A stretch of DNA of 64,000 nt, from NCBI GenBank assembly GCA_951799405.1, contig OX637354.1, forward strand, positions 248,001-312,000, given 5' to 3'. Below the pieces are notes generated by a model. The model had not been told where the DNA came from and made no database searches. It saw only the letters and a list, made by a program, of their open reading frames with translations. The number at the start of each line of letters is the position of its first letter. Within the stretch, counting starts at the first letter, position 1. The stretch comes from Agapetus fuscipes (Eukaryota > Arthropoda > Insecta > Trichoptera > Glossosomatidae). Below are positions 1 through 10,002 of this stretch, piece after piece. The translations under genes and the position numbers were made by a program.

Positions 1-183
1 TGTCCCGTGTATTAGAGAAATGATTAACTCCGCCGTACAAATGTCATTTGGGTTTTTTGTTCGTGAGCAATCGCAAACGACAAATGACATTCAAAACAAG
101 AGCAACGTTCCTGTCGAGCACTAGATGTGCAGTGGCGTCACCAAAGATAAAAATATAAACAAAAAAATGTTTTAATTGATTTG
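1..183. other. no gene recognised
   Basis: No coding signal is visible. The only structure is an 11-bp inverted pair, AATGTCATTTG at 40-50 and its complement at 81-91, which could form a short hairpin. Confidence 0.4.
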
Positions 184-450
184 TGAAGAGGCATGCAATT
201 CACTAACCTATTTGGCCCGGCCAGTTGTCAAGCTTTATTCATGTTTTATTCCTATACTGTAAAGAATGTTTCACTTTGCCAATGTCACCCCTGTTTCAGG
301 GAAGGTCGGCAAGAGTTGCAGGGCTTATGCTCATTTGAGATTGGGTTTTTATATTGTAGGCCCACATGCAGCATGTGTGAACGCGAAATTATGCGTGTCT
401 GCTTGTGGGAATGCATTTAATATGAATCTCAAATGATACATATCTTTGCA
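184..450 (+). repeat. Repeat-C copy joined to a SINE-D end
   Basis: From about 250 the sequence follows Repeat-C (CACTTTGCCAATGTCACCCC, CATGCAGCATGTG, ending near ATCTTTGCAACTTAGATTTAG). Positions 184-225 instead match the minus-strand end of SINE-D, also seen near 42300 and 47515, so two repeats are fused. Confidence 0.7.
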
Positions 451-990
451 ACTTAGATTTAGATTCCTGTTACGAATGTATAGGTTCATGCCTGCGTGTT
501 GTTGTGATTGTGTGCCTAGGCATGTTTACTTGCTGTGTATGTGTGTGTAGACGTGAGTGTTAGATACTTTAAGCTGTTGGTACGCACTCTCTAGAAACAT
601 CCATTCTAGAGGCGTCTCTAACACGCAAGAATAGGCCTTAGTCACATACAAATACAGGCTGCGGTTCTGTGGAGCTTCAGTCGTCCACTAATGACCAAGC
701 CGTGAAACCGACAAGACAGAAGTTACAGAGTGAACCATATTATGTAATCAAAAATAAATTTAACTGCAATTTTATTTACAGTAAACTCGAAATAAATCAA
801 AACATTACACTTTTTCTTCAAATAGATACAGGAAGATCTTTTAACGTTCGTCGAGGCTTTCACCCTAGTTTTATGAACTTATATTTCATCGACTTCAGGA
901 TCCTAGAGATTTCAGACAACTGTTGAATATACTCAGAATTTTAGTTGACAGTTTATGCGTTAATCGGACGCATAATCAAGGATGCTTAAT
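451..990. other. no gene recognised
   Basis: AT-rich intergenic sequence without a recognisable repeat or a convincing reading frame. Short open frames here lack family motifs. Confidence 0.4.
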
Positions 991-991
991 T

Positions 992-1264
992 TGGACCGCG
1001 CTGTTTTTATGTGAATCATTCCTCAAGAACCCTCTGCAAGCTTGGTCGCGCTATAGAAAACGCCAACTCTCAAGGAAGACCCAGTTGCTGTAAGGCCGGA
1101 TGGACCTTTGGTGACCGGTCTTTGGTTAAGGTGTACGAATTTTTCAACCCAGCGAAGAGCATATTTGAAAATATAAATGGTATATTTTTTGTGCTCCGCC
1201 GGGATTCTTACCCACGACCTTTTATCTGCGAGTCCGAAGCGCTAACTCCTTGACTACGGGCCGG
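992..1264 (-). repeat. SINE-B (tRNA-derived), near full length
   Basis: The complement carries the tRNA-like head, then the body GCTCTTCGCTGGGTTGAAAA and CCAGCCTTACAGCAACTGGG-type sequence and the AGCGCT tail. The B-box region is decayed, so it should be transcriptionally dead. Confidence 0.8.
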
Positions 1265-1343
1265 ACGATGTTGATGTTACGCCTATGGAGCTGCAGCGCT
1301 ACATTGAAGGTTATAAATGGTAATAAAATAAGTACGCGGAGAT

Positions 1344-1897
1344 ACCACAATGGCGGATCTGAAAGTTAAGCGTGCGACGAAGAAAGCGTATCCGAGCCAG
1401 CCAGTCACTTCACTGACAATAGCTGCTGATGTAGGTACGGTGCCATGACAGAACAGCACGGGGACAAAACAACACATGACATTACACCACAATGGCGGAT
1501 CTAAAGTTAAGCGTGCGACGAAGAAAGCGTATCCGAGCCAGCCAGTCACTTCACTGACAATAGCTGCTGATGTAGGTACGGTGCCATGACAGAACAGCAC
1601 GGGGACAAAACAACACATGACATTACACCACAATGGCGGATCTAAAGTTAAGCGTGAGACGAAGAAAGCGTATCCGAGCCAGCCAGTCACTTCACTGACA
1701 ATAGCTGCTGATGTAGGTACGGTGCCATGACAGAACAGCACGGGGACAAAACAACACGACATTACACCACAATGGCGGATCTTAAGTTAAGCGTGCGACG
1801 AAGAAAGCGTATTCGAGCCGGCCAGTCACTTCACTGACAATTGCTGCTGATGTAGGTACGCTGCCATGACAGAACAGCACGGGGACAAAACAACACA
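1344..1897 (+). repeat. tandem satellite, about 142 bp x 4
   Basis: The string ACCACAATGGCGGATCT recurs at 1344, 1486, 1627 and 1766, giving periods of 142, 141 and 139. The units differ by a few substitutions and small indels. The 159-codon minus-strand open frame across the array is simply the repeat read through and has no protein motif. Unit ends resemble the arm motif of the adjoining foldback-G element, so the array may have expanded from its edge. Confidence 0.9.
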
Positions 1898-2770
1898 GTG
1901 ACGAAACATAACAGGAAAATAGATCACATGACAAAACAACGCATATCTAAAACAGAACATACAATAAACAACAAATGAAGTAATATCACAAAACTTTAAA
2001 ATTTTAATATATATTTTAATGATTTTAATATATATTTTAGCGATTTAGATATATTTAATAAAGTGAAGTACTCCTTTAGATCTGACCTATAAAAAAGTAT
2101 TTATAAAATGTCCGTGCTATCCATTATATCTTAAATGGGTTTTCTTTTTATCTTTTTTTGTATATTTTTTGTATATTTTTTGTTTATTCTTAGTTTCTCT
2201 TTTCACTTTTTTTTACTTTTTTTTTTCTTTCCTCTTATTTTTATTTCTGTTGTTAATTTGATTTACTTTTTACCTCATCGATTTCTTTTATGTTTTTATT
2301 TTTCGTCAGCTATTTTATTGTTTTTACATATCTGTGGGAATTCTTTAGGATTAAGGCACACTACTGTTTATGTTTACATTTTTCTTGTATTTGTTTTTGT
2401 GTCTGTATCTGTTTTTTCTCCTTAAAAATAATAAAATAAAATAAAATAAAAACGCTAAACAGAAAATACCAAAAACGGCAAAGGGAACATGAGAAAATGA
2501 GTAAAAACAAACGGTAAAATTTTGCAACTTATGCCGCCTCTACCTGCAATCAGTGGTGGCTAAGGCATGTGCATACGCATTCATTAATAAATGATTGTGC
2601 TGTTAGTGATATTTTTTCATGTGCCGTTTATGGCATGTTCTGTTTTAAGTATATGAGTTTCTATCATGTGATGTACTGTCATTGTAATATAAAGTAATGT
2701 GACGTTATGTCATGTTTTGTTTTGTCAGTGTGCTGTTTTATTCTGTCCCCGACAATAGCTGCTAATGTAC
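1898..2770. mobile_element. foldback-G element with inverted arms
   Basis: The left arm (1898-1965) has the motif ACATGACAAAACAAC and AAAACAGAACATAC. The right arm (about 2615-2750) carries the complement (TGTTCTGTTTTAAG, GTCATGTTTTGTTTTGTCAG). The centre includes TTATGCCGCCT and AGTGGTGGC, shared with the copy at 24690-25120. A T-rich stretch of about 300 bp (2110-2430) lies inside. No transposase is visible, so it is non-autonomous. Confidence 0.6.
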
Positions 2771-2982
2771 GCGTGCGCTGCCGGTACAGCTGGGACAAAG
2801 CGTGCCAGGGCTTGTAGCAGTACTAAGCAACACTTGCCTTTAGTCATACAATACGGTGTAAGTTAGTGGGCAATGAAATACTGCCATCCCATCAGACTCG
2901 ACGCACCGCAGCTACGCAACTAATCTTCACATATACTGTAACTTCTTGCATGTGGCCTTATGGGACCTATATATTTTTACAG

Positions 2983-3240
2983 ATAATTCCTTGACTTATA
3001 AGTTGGTATGAGGCTGACCACCCATACTATAAAAAATGGTTCACTTTGTTAATGTTTCAGAGAAGGACGGCAAGAGTTGCAGGGTGTGTGCCCATTTGAG
3101 ATTTGGTTTTTATGTTGTAGGTTCACATGCGGCATGTGCAAGCGCGAAGTTATACGTGTCTGCTTGTGAGAATGCAAACAATGTGAATCCCCAATGTAAC
3201 ATATCTTTGTAACTTAGATTAGATGAGATTAGGCTTACTT
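2983..3240 (+). repeat. Repeat-C copy
   Basis: Starts ATTCCTTGACTTATAAGTTG and ends with TTAGATTAGATGAGATTAG. It carries a short deletion around the CAATGTCACCCC motif. Confidence 0.85.
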
Positions 3241-3295
3241 TCGTTAAGTTCACTAAGTTACTTGCAATAAAAGGTTTTAACCACGATTTCCAAAA

Positions 3296-3440
3296 TCAGT
3301 GAATCAGAAGAGCGTGCATGAAAAGAGTGATGAAACTAGATGAGATGAAAGAAGTATGCAAGGACAGAGTCAAGTGGAGGCACTTGTGTGGAGGTACCGG
3401 CCACCCCTAGAGGAATGGCGGCAGGATACAAGACAAGAAG
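3296..3440 (+). pseudogene. LINE-W C-terminal remnant
   Basis: Reads MKRVMKLDEMKEVCKDRVKW and then a CxxxTGHP-like end, matching the last residues of LINE-W. Only about 35 codons remain and there is no Repeat-C tail, so it is a dead fragment cut at both ends. Confidence 0.75.
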
Positions 3441-3524
3441 TGAATCAACACTTATTCACTCTTACCTTTAAGGTGACGATTTTCAATCTTTCAATTATTT
3501 CGGACACACTTAATGGGATCTTGG

Positions 3525-3626
3525 ACCGGTCCGTAGTCCAGTGGCAACACTTCCGACTCGTAAAATGGAAGGTTGTGGATTCGGATCCCGGCGGAGCACA
3601 AAAATATACCATTTATATTTCCAAAA
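3525..3626 (+). repeat. SINE-B 5' head fused to a LINE-W 3' end
   Basis: GGACCGGTCCGTAGTCCAGTG, then a tRNA-like B-box region and CGGCGGAGCACAAAAATATA, stops abruptly and continues without spacer into the LINE-W coding end at about 3627. This is the expected product of template switching during target-primed reverse transcription. Confidence 0.8.
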
Positions 3627-4132
3627 ATCAAAACATATCAAAAAATGCTCGATTGGCGGTACGCAGTGGCATACTTTTACCCATCTTGATGTATGGAAGC
3701 GAGGCCTGGACGGTGAATGAAAGTGAAATTAGTAAAGTCCATACTGTTGAAATGGACTTTCTAAGAAGTATGATTGGGAAAAAACGGAGTGACAGGGTGA
3801 GGAATGATTTTGTAAGAGAAGAATGTGGTGCAAGAGAAAGTGTGAAAGTGAAGATTAAAAGAAGTTTGTTAAGATGGTTTGGGCATATGGAGAGAATGAA
3901 TGAGGAAAGACTGACGAAGAAAGTATATGTTGGTAGAATAGATGGATGTCGTGGTAGAGGAAGACCGAGAAAGGTATGGATGGACCAAATATCCGAAATT
4001 GCGAATGAATGGAATATCCAGAGTCATAATAAAAGAAGAGCTTGTATGAAGAAGGTTATGACTCTGGAGGAAATGAAAGAAGTATGTAAGGATAGAAAGA
4101 AATGGCGGTTGATCTGTGATGTTGGCGGCTGA
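3627..4132 (+). pseudogene. LINE-W C-terminal fragment (5'-truncated)
   Basis: Encodes about 168 residues of the region after the reverse transcriptase: LMYGSEAWTVNESEISKVHT, a basic RWFGHMERMNEERLTKKV segment, GRGRPRKVWMDQISEIANEW and CKDRKKWRLIC. The catalytic YADD part is missing. It is almost identical to 39918-40432; I noticed two substitutions, so both copies are recent. In the longer frame beginning at 3356 the upstream residues come from the LINE-W remnant and SINE-B head, so that start is artificial. Confidence 0.85.
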
Positions 4133-4490
4133 GGTTTGTTAAAGTAAAATTGGTTTTATGATTTAGTTTTTATGTCCATATATATATTGTGATTTATTGT
4201 TTTTAAAAAATGTAATTTGTCATGTATGTTCCTTGACTTATAGGTTGTTATGCGGCTGACCACCCATAATGTAAAAATTGGTTCACTTTGCCAATGTCAC
4301 CTCTGTTTCAGGGAAGGACGGCAAGAGTTGCAAGGCTTATGTTCATTTGAGATTGGGTTTTTATATTGTAGGTCCACATGCGGCATGTGTTAGCGCGAAA
4401 TTATACATATCTGCTTGTGGGAATGCATTTAATATAAAACTTAAATGATATATATCTTTGCAGCTTAGATTAGATTAGATTAGATTAGAA
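4133..4490 (+). mobile_element. LINE-W 3' UTR ending in Repeat-C
   Basis: The stop codon is followed by about 95 bp of AT-rich UTR, then TTCCTTGACTTATAGGTTG and the whole Repeat-C, ending in (TTAGA)n. The same order occurs at 7223-7605, 34468-35950 (minus) and 39737-40787, showing that Repeat-C is the terminal 3' segment of LINE-W. Confidence 0.85.
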
Positions 4491-4700
4491 ATGTGCTCTT
4501 CGCTGGGTTGAAAAGTTCATAAACCTTTACCAAAGACCGGTCACTGAAAGGTCCATCCAACCTTACAACAACTGGGTCTTGCTTGAGAATTGTCGCTTTC
4601 TACAGCGACGACCAAGCTCGCAGAGGGCTCTTGAGGTGTGATACACACAAAAACAGCGCTCACCAAATAAATCATCCTAATATTATTATTATTATATTAT
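4490..4700 (+). repeat. SINE-B copy lacking its head
   Basis: Begins at GTGCTCTTCGCTGGGTTGAA and runs to CAGCGCTCACCAAATAAATC followed by (ATT)n. The tRNA-like promoter part is absent, so this is a 5'-truncated insertion directly after the preceding Repeat-C tail. Confidence 0.85.
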
Positions 4701-4701
4701 T

Positions 4702-4955
4702 TCCTTGACTTATAGGTTGGTATGAGGCTGACCACCCATACTGTAAAAAATGGTTCACTTTGCCAATGTCACCCCTGTTTCAGGAAAGGTCGGAAAGAGT
4801 TGCAGGGCTTATGTCCATTTAAGAATTGGGTTTTTATATTGTAGGTCCACACGCGGCATGTGTAAGCGCGAAATTATGCGTGTCTGCTTGTGGGAATGCA
4901 TTTAATATGAATCTTAAATGATACATATCCTTGCAGCTTAGATTTAGATTATTAT
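4702..4955 (+). repeat. Repeat-C copy
   Basis: Complete, from TTCCTTGACTTATAGGTTGG to TTGCAGCTTAGATTTAG. Confidence 0.88.
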
Positions 4956-5018
4956 CACAACCTTGCTCTCTGAATAGAATGCAAGCACTCCACCAACTGA
5001 ACCATCGACCGGACTGAC
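4956..5018 (-). repeat. SINE-A tRNA-like head fragment
   Basis: The complement reads GTCCGGTCGATGGTTCAGTT followed by the A-box-to-anticodon-arm region. The B box and body are absent. Confidence 0.65.
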
Positions 5019-5334
5019 GTCGACTGCAAAGGGGTGACTGAAAGTCGCTTTTTTTATTGCATTTCCTTTCCTTAGTACTTCTATACAGGGTAAAAGACGT
5101 CACTGTAAAGGCTAACACATTGTAAGGAGCATTTCTTTGACTAGAATGTTAATGCGTGACGAATCTTTAGACTTTAATAATAATTATAATGAAGCGCGTG
5201 GCGTAAATACACAATCACTTATGTGCGAGTACACACACAATGTAATTATACGTACTTATTCCATCATACAGGCAGGTACTGCGACCCGTAGCACGACAAA
5301 ACGTCCATAGACAGAATGTCCGCCGACACAATGG

Positions 5335-5500
5335 GGAAATTCAGTCAGAGAAGGTCGGCAAAAGTTGTGGGGCTTACGTTCATTTGAGGTTTGGATTTTA
5401 TTTGTATGTACACATTCAGCATTTGTAAGCGCGAACTACACGTGTTGGTTTGTGGGCATACATCTGAGAGCTTTAAATGAATATATCCTTGCAACTTAGA
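5335..5500 (+). repeat. Repeat-C copy, younger subfamily, 5'-truncated
   Basis: Starts within the GAAGGTCGGCAAAAGTTGTG segment and ends GCAACTTAGATTATA. It carries the subfamily markers CACATTCAGCATTTG and ACATCTGAGAGC. Confidence 0.8.
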
Positions 5501-5756
5501 TTATAAATTATTATTATTATTATTATAGATTGTCGATACAAGAACATGACGTCACGGAAGCTAAAAAATTCAGTTGACTGATCGCATATCTGTTTTGATA
5601 CCAGTCAAAATTTTCAAAAGTTCCTTTTCTAAAGTAAAATCATGTTTTTTTTTATTTTGGGCTTGAAATCAGGACCTTGTTGATGTGCTTCTTGTAAGAT
5701 TAAACAAATTATACACTTTTTATCAAATCTCTCGCTATTGCAAAAACTCTATTTCC
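5501..5756. other. no gene recognised
   Basis: AT-rich sequence between two halves of the foldback-F left arm. A (TTA)n run sits at about 5505-5525. It may be extra sequence carried in with the flanking insertion. Confidence 0.3.
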
Positions 5757-5849
5757 TTTGACAAAATGTCCACAGGACAACACGTCCACGCGACATAATG
5801 TCCACACGATCGATAAAATGGCCACCAACATTACGTTAAATGTTCACAA

Positions 5850-6125
5850 ACATAATATAATTTGTTATGTGTGTTCCTTGACTTATAGGTTGGTATGCGG
5901 CTGACCACCCATACTGTAAAAAATAGTTCACTTTGCCAATGTCACCCCTGTTTCAGGGAAGGACGGCAAGAGTTGCAGGGCTTATGTTCATTTGAGGTTT
6001 GGATTTTATAATGTAGGTCCACATGCGGCATGTGTTAGCGCGAAATTATACATGTCTGCTTATGGGAATGCATTTAATATAAATCTTAAATGATATATAT
6101 ATCTATCCTTGCAGCTTAGATTAGA
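5850..6125 (+). repeat. Repeat-C copy with a little LINE-W UTR
   Basis: AATTTGTTATGTGTGTTCC before the usual start matches the LINE-W 3' UTR, so this copy is a 5'-truncated LINE-W end. It lies at the centre of foldback-F. Confidence 0.8.
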
Positions 6126-6461
6126 TGACAACGTTATGTTGGTAAACATTTTATCGCTGAAAACTATGACGATGGACCTTTTCTCGCGTGGACATTTGTG
6201 GGATGGATATTTTATCACGTGGGCACGTTGTCGGTGAAAATTTTGTCGGTAGACATTCTGTCTATGGACATCTTGTCGTGGAAATAATGCGCTTCCACAC
6301 ATACACACACTGATGTGTAATTGAATAAAGGCTACGATTAAAGGGTCAATGTTCTACGAAAATGTAGGAAAAATATACCAGAAACAAGGCTGTTATCAAA
6401 ACATTCATTTATTGGAGCTATTAGATGTACCCCGCCGCGCGTGGTTGTGGCTCTATTATCT

Positions 6462-6535
6462 CTATAATTTTAGTTGCAGAAATATGTTGACATATAAAAT
6501 TCATATTAAATGCATGCCTCCAAACATGTGTAAGT
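6462..6535 (-). repeat. Repeat-C 3' fragment
   Basis: The complement carries ATGCATTTAATATGAATTTT and a decayed GCAACTAAAATTATAG end. It abuts the LINE-W fragment on the same strand and is probably that fragment's own shortened tail. Confidence 0.6.
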
Positions 6536-7125
6536 TACTGTTACTGTATCCTGCCGCCGTTCCACTAGGGGTGGCCGGTACCTCCGCAGATGCGCCTCCA
6601 CTTTTTTTGTCCTTACAAACCACTTTCATTTCCTCAATATTCATCACCTTTTTCATACATACTCTTATTTTATTTTCACTCTGCAGGTTCCATTCTTTCG
6701 CAATCTCACCTATTTGGTCTAACCATTCTTTCCGCGGCCTTCCCCTTCCGCGCTTTCCTCTGACATTTCCTTTGTACACTTTCTTCGTTAGTCGTTCATC
6801 ATCCATTCTTTCGAGGTGTCCGAACCATCTCATCGTACTTTTTTGTACTTTCATTCTCATATTCTCTTTTATACCACACTCGTTCATCACCCAATCATTA
6901 CGTACTCTATCATTCAGTGTCTTTCCAGCCATTGCTCTCAGGTAAGCCATTTCAACCGTACATACTTTACTCAGCTCACATTCATTAACTGTCCACGCCT
7001 CACTTCCATACATCAATGTCGGAACCAATATGCCATTGTGGACCGCCAATCTCATATTCTTCGTAAGTTTCCTATTTCTTGCAATTCTTCCAATCTTTCC
7101 CATTACACTTCTTCCTCTTAAGTTG
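6501..7125 (-). pseudogene. LINE-W C-terminal fragment
   Basis: An open frame of about 200 codons on the minus strand shows LMYGSEAWTVNECELSKV, TMRWFGHLERMDDERLTKKV, GKRGRGRPRKEWLDQIGEIA and KEWNLQSEN. It is clearly more diverged from the other copies than they are from each other, so it represents an older or separate subfamily. The reverse transcriptase core is absent and the last ~20 residues read into UTR and Repeat-C. Confidence 0.8.
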
Positions 7126-7222
7126 GCGCATGAAAACGCTGCATGTGTACTTGAAAACTAAAATTCAAACCTCATATATTTTATATGAATTTGTTTTCTG
7201 TTTGTTGTCCATAGATATAATT

Positions 7223-7330
7223 ATTTAGATATGAAGGAATTGAAAAAGGTATGTCAGGATAGGAAAAACGGAGGCAACTCTGCAGAGGCTCTGGCCACCC
7301 CTAGCGGAATGGCGACAGAATTACAGTGAT
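7223..7330 (+). pseudogene. LINE-W terminal codons
   Basis: Reads MKELKKVCQDRKNGGNSAEA, then ATPSGMATELQ and a stop. A short UTR and Repeat-C follow directly, confirming the LINE-W tail order. Confidence 0.75.
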
Positions 7331-7334
7331 GTAT

Positions 7335-7605
7335 AAAATGTAATTTGTCGTGTATGTTCCATGACTTATAGGTTGGTATGCGGCTGACCACCCATGCTCT
7401 AAAAATGGTTCACTTTGCCAATGTCACCCCTGTCTCAGGGAAAGACGGCAAGAGTTGCAGGGTGTATGTCCATTTGAGATTTGGTTTTTATGTTGTAGGT
7501 TCACATGAGGCATGTGCAAGCGCGAACTTGTATTGTGTCTGGTTGTGAGAATGCATGTAATGTGAATCTCCAATGTAACATATCTTTGCAACTTAGATTA
7601 GATAA
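7335..7605 (+). repeat. Repeat-C tail of a LINE-W copy
   Basis: TGTAATTTGTCGTGTATG UTR, TTCCATGACTTATAGGTTGG, then the complete repeat ending TTTGCAACTTAGATTAGAT. Confidence 0.85.
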
Positions 7606-7614
7606 GTTATATAT

Positions 7615-7737
7615 AACATAAGCTCTCCAACTTATGCCGACATTTCCTGGAACAGGGGTGAAATTGGCAAAGTGAACCATCTTTCAGAGTACGACAGTGG
7701 TTAGCCTCACACTAAGCTAGAAGTCAAGGAAGTTCAG
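7615..7737 (-). repeat. old Repeat-C fragment
   Basis: The complement matches the 5' half of Repeat-C with many substitutions. It lies tail-to-tail with the previous copy. Confidence 0.65.
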
Positions 7738-7782
7738 TCTGGTTAAATAAAAAATGTAGAACGTTTCATCATAAGAACAAAC

Positions 7783-7850
7783 AGAGGGCTCTTGAGGTGT
7801 GATACACACAAAAACAGCGCTCACCAAATAAATCATCCTAATATTATATT
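7783..7850 (+). repeat. SINE-B 3' fragment
   Basis: CAGAGGGCTCTTGAGGTGTG to AAATAAATCATCC, then (ATT)n. Confidence 0.75.
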
Positions 7851-7884
7851 ATTGCACAGTGGGGCAGTTTCAGAGTTCACCATA

Positions 7885-8075
7885 CGCAACGTTCAACTAA
7901 GCTACACATAGAGTGTAACATCTTGCCGCGCTCTTTTTGAAGGGCTGACATGTGGTGAGTGAACCTTTTTATTCTTACAGGTAAGGGGACTAGCTTTTCT
8001 CAAAACCACTTCAGTTGAAGTGAGGGTAAAGAAGGCTGGTACTAATTTATTTTGAAGGCTGTGTAAGCCTTGCCG
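7885..8075 (-). repeat. SINE-A 3' two-thirds
   Basis: The complement runs from the AATACCGGCAAGG region to TGTAGCTTAGTTGAAC. The tRNA-like head is absent. Confidence 0.75.
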
Positions 8076-8096
8076 GTATTTAAAAAAAAAAAAAAA

Positions 8097-8370
8097 TTAG
8101 GCTGATTTCTTTGGTGAGCGCTGTTTTTGTGTGTATCACACCTCAAGAGCCCTCTGCGAGCTTGGTCGTCGCTGTAGAAAGCGTCAATTCTCAAGCAAGA
8201 CTCAGTTGTTGTAAGGCTGGATGGACCTTTTGATGACCGGTCTTTGGTAAAGGTTTATGAATTTTTCAACCCAGCGAAGAGCAAATTTGAAAATATAAAT
8301 GGTACGAGTATATTTTTTGTGCTCCGCCGGGATTCGAATCCACGACCTTCCAGTTACGAGTCCTTACGAG
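8097..8370 (-). repeat. SINE-B, near full length
   Basis: The complement has GGTTCGAATCCC-type promoter sequence (plus strand GGGATTCGAATCC at about 8329), the full body, and the tail at the low-coordinate end. It abuts SINE-A sequence at 8371. Confidence 0.85.
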
Positions 8371-8490
8371 AATTTTTATTTTGGATTTGAAATAAACACC
8401 GAAACGGAAAATCGTTTCAGACACCCTCAGTGAGATTGGAACCCGAGCTATTGGCCTGGAATTCAAGCACTCTACCAACTGAGCCTACCC
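8371..8490 (-). repeat. SINE-A 5' part
   Basis: The complement shows the tRNA-like head, CACTGAGGGTGTC, then TTTCGGTGTTTATTTCAAAT. It is truncated exactly where SINE-B begins, so one SINE probably inserted into or recombined with the other. Confidence 0.7.
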
Positions 8491-8744
8491 ATGCACGAAA
8501 TGCTCTGCACGTCCCTGTTGAGCTCTTGTTGAATTCACGAGACAGCTCTAGAGAGTCCGAAGTGCGCCAACTGTGCTCGGAGCGCGTCATCATATAGATG
8601 AATTGTAATTCTTCACGTGCTTTGGCTGCTTCCGTTGGCATTCCTGTAAGGCCGCGCTAGAGGCGAAAGTTCACGAGGAGGATACTCAAATACGAACATA
8701 CGATGAATCACCAAACAGTTTTAGGTATACATAATAATATAACG
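8491..8744. other. no gene recognised
   Basis: Unique-looking sequence. A minus-strand open frame starting at 8641 has no family motif and runs into SINE-A sequence, so I do not call it a gene. Confidence 0.35.
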
Positions 8745-9022
8745 ACTCATTTGGTGAGCGCTGCTTTTGAGTGAATCCCACCTCAAGAGCCCTGTGCGAG
8801 CTTGGTCGTCGCTATAGAAAGCGCGCATTCTCAAGCAAGACCCAGTTGCTGTAAGGCTACCTTTGGTGACCAGCTCTTAGGTAAAGTAGATGAATTTTTC
8901 GACCCAGCGAAGAGCATATTTGTAAATATAAAAGCATATTTGTTATGCTCCGCCAGAAGTCGAATCCACGACCTTCCATTTACGAGTCCGAAGCGTTACC
9001 CTTAGACGACAGACAGGCCATA
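8745..9022 (-). repeat. SINE-B, near full length
   Basis: TTTGGTGAGCGCTGCTTTTG at the tail side through to a degenerate head. The body is intact apart from a small deletion near GTAAGGCTACC. Confidence 0.8.
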
Positions 9023-9045
9023 TGTGAAATAAATGGAAAACGTCG

Positions 9046-9185
9046 TGTCCGTGTGAATCATATGGTCGAGCGGATAAGGCGTTGGCACTCGAATTTAAAC
9101 GTTATTGAAACAAGCGCAAGTTCGAACCCCGCCTGCACCGTGTCGTATTGACAATAACTTTGACCCTGGTTCAACATATTTCATT
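9046..9185 (+). repeat. SINE-D (tRNA-Ser/Leu-like)
   Basis: GGTCGAGCGGATAAGGCGTT resembles the A-box/D-arm of tRNA-Ser or Leu, and AAGTTCGAACCCCGCC resembles a B box. A body with GACCCTGGTTCAAC follows. Related copies lie at 42300-42545 and 47515-47690. The lack of a clear anticodon stem argues against a functional tRNA. Confidence 0.7.
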
Positions 9186-9249
9186 GGGTAACTATTAATT
9201 CATAAAAACATTAAATAATTAATTGATTATGTTGATACTTGTTTCTGGT

Positions 9250-9475
9250 CAGGTTATTTTTACAGGTAATGGGGCCGGACTTACGCCAAACACTTTCCTT
9301 GAGTTGAAGGGGGGTTTCCTATCTCCTGAGTGGGCTGGTACTCATTTCTGAGTAAACCTTGCCGCTATTTCTTTTTGAGGACCGAAGCGGGAAATCATTT
9401 CTGACTGGGATTCGAACCCGGGCTCCTGGCATGGAATGCAAGCACTCTACCAACTAAGCTATCTATTAAAAATAT
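9250..9475 (-). repeat. SINE-A, head and body
   Basis: The complement has TAGCTTAGTTGGTAGAGTGC, CCCGGGTTCGAATCCC and the body down to CCTGTAAAAATAA. A short internal deletion is present. Confidence 0.82.
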
Positions 9476-9479
9476 TTGC

Positions 9480-10000
9480 ACCAATCACATGCTTCTATTC
9501 GCACTCACCCTTGTGACTCTCATAGCGTCGTTTGTGAATAACATGTTCTACTGAAACGGTTCCAATTTCAAATTATTTTGAAATCAGAATACCTAACTAT
9601 CAACAAAATGGTTCATATTTTCAATAACTGACCGATTTTCGTTTTTTTTTTTTGTTTCTTACTTCTATTGTCTTAATTGAATTATTTTCATGACGATTAA
9701 AATTATAATGACAATCGTTTTATTTTCTGCTGGCGTACGACATTTTGACATTTCACAATTTAGTGCGCTTGCGCAAACCAACATAAAGTAATACCAACTG
9801 AACTCATTAAATGCCGTTAATAAAACCTGATATTTTCTTTCATAAATTAAAAATTTACTTATTAAAAAAATGTTAGTCATGCATTTGATATCGTCAAGAG
9901 TGGCTTTTAGAAATGTTTATCATAAAATCTCAGTCAATAATAGAACTCTTGCGTTCAAAAGCAAAGTGCTAGGATTCGATTTCCACCGAGCGTGTTTCCT
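9480..10000. other. no gene recognised
   Basis: AT-rich. The minus-strand frame at 9665-9880 has no motif and low-complexity ends. Confidence 0.35.
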
Positions 10001-10002
10001 TC

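Larger units (their letters stand above)
5296..6290. mobile_element. foldback-F element interrupted by two Repeat-C copies
   Basis: The left arm (5296-5334 and 5757-5858) consists of CGACAAAATGTCCA-type units. The right arm (about 6128-6290) is their reverse complement (TGGACATCTTGTCG, GTAGACATTCTGTC). The arms align in order, including GATAAAATG next to ACCAACATTACG/CGTTATGTTGGT near the centre. Repeat-C insertions at 5335-5500 and 5866-6125 split it. No transposase is seen. Confidence 0.65.

Noticed and set aside
1283..1762. 159-codon minus frame with repeated SCCFVPVLFC-like blocks
   Set aside because: Direct reading of the 142-bp satellite, not a gene.
3356..3626. N-terminal extension of the LINE-W frame at 3356
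   Set aside because: These codons come from another LINE-W remnant, unique sequence and a SINE-B head; the natural protein does not start here.
6349..7121. Plus-strand frames at 6349-6945 and 6816-7121
   Set aside because: Antisense of the LINE-W C-terminal frame.
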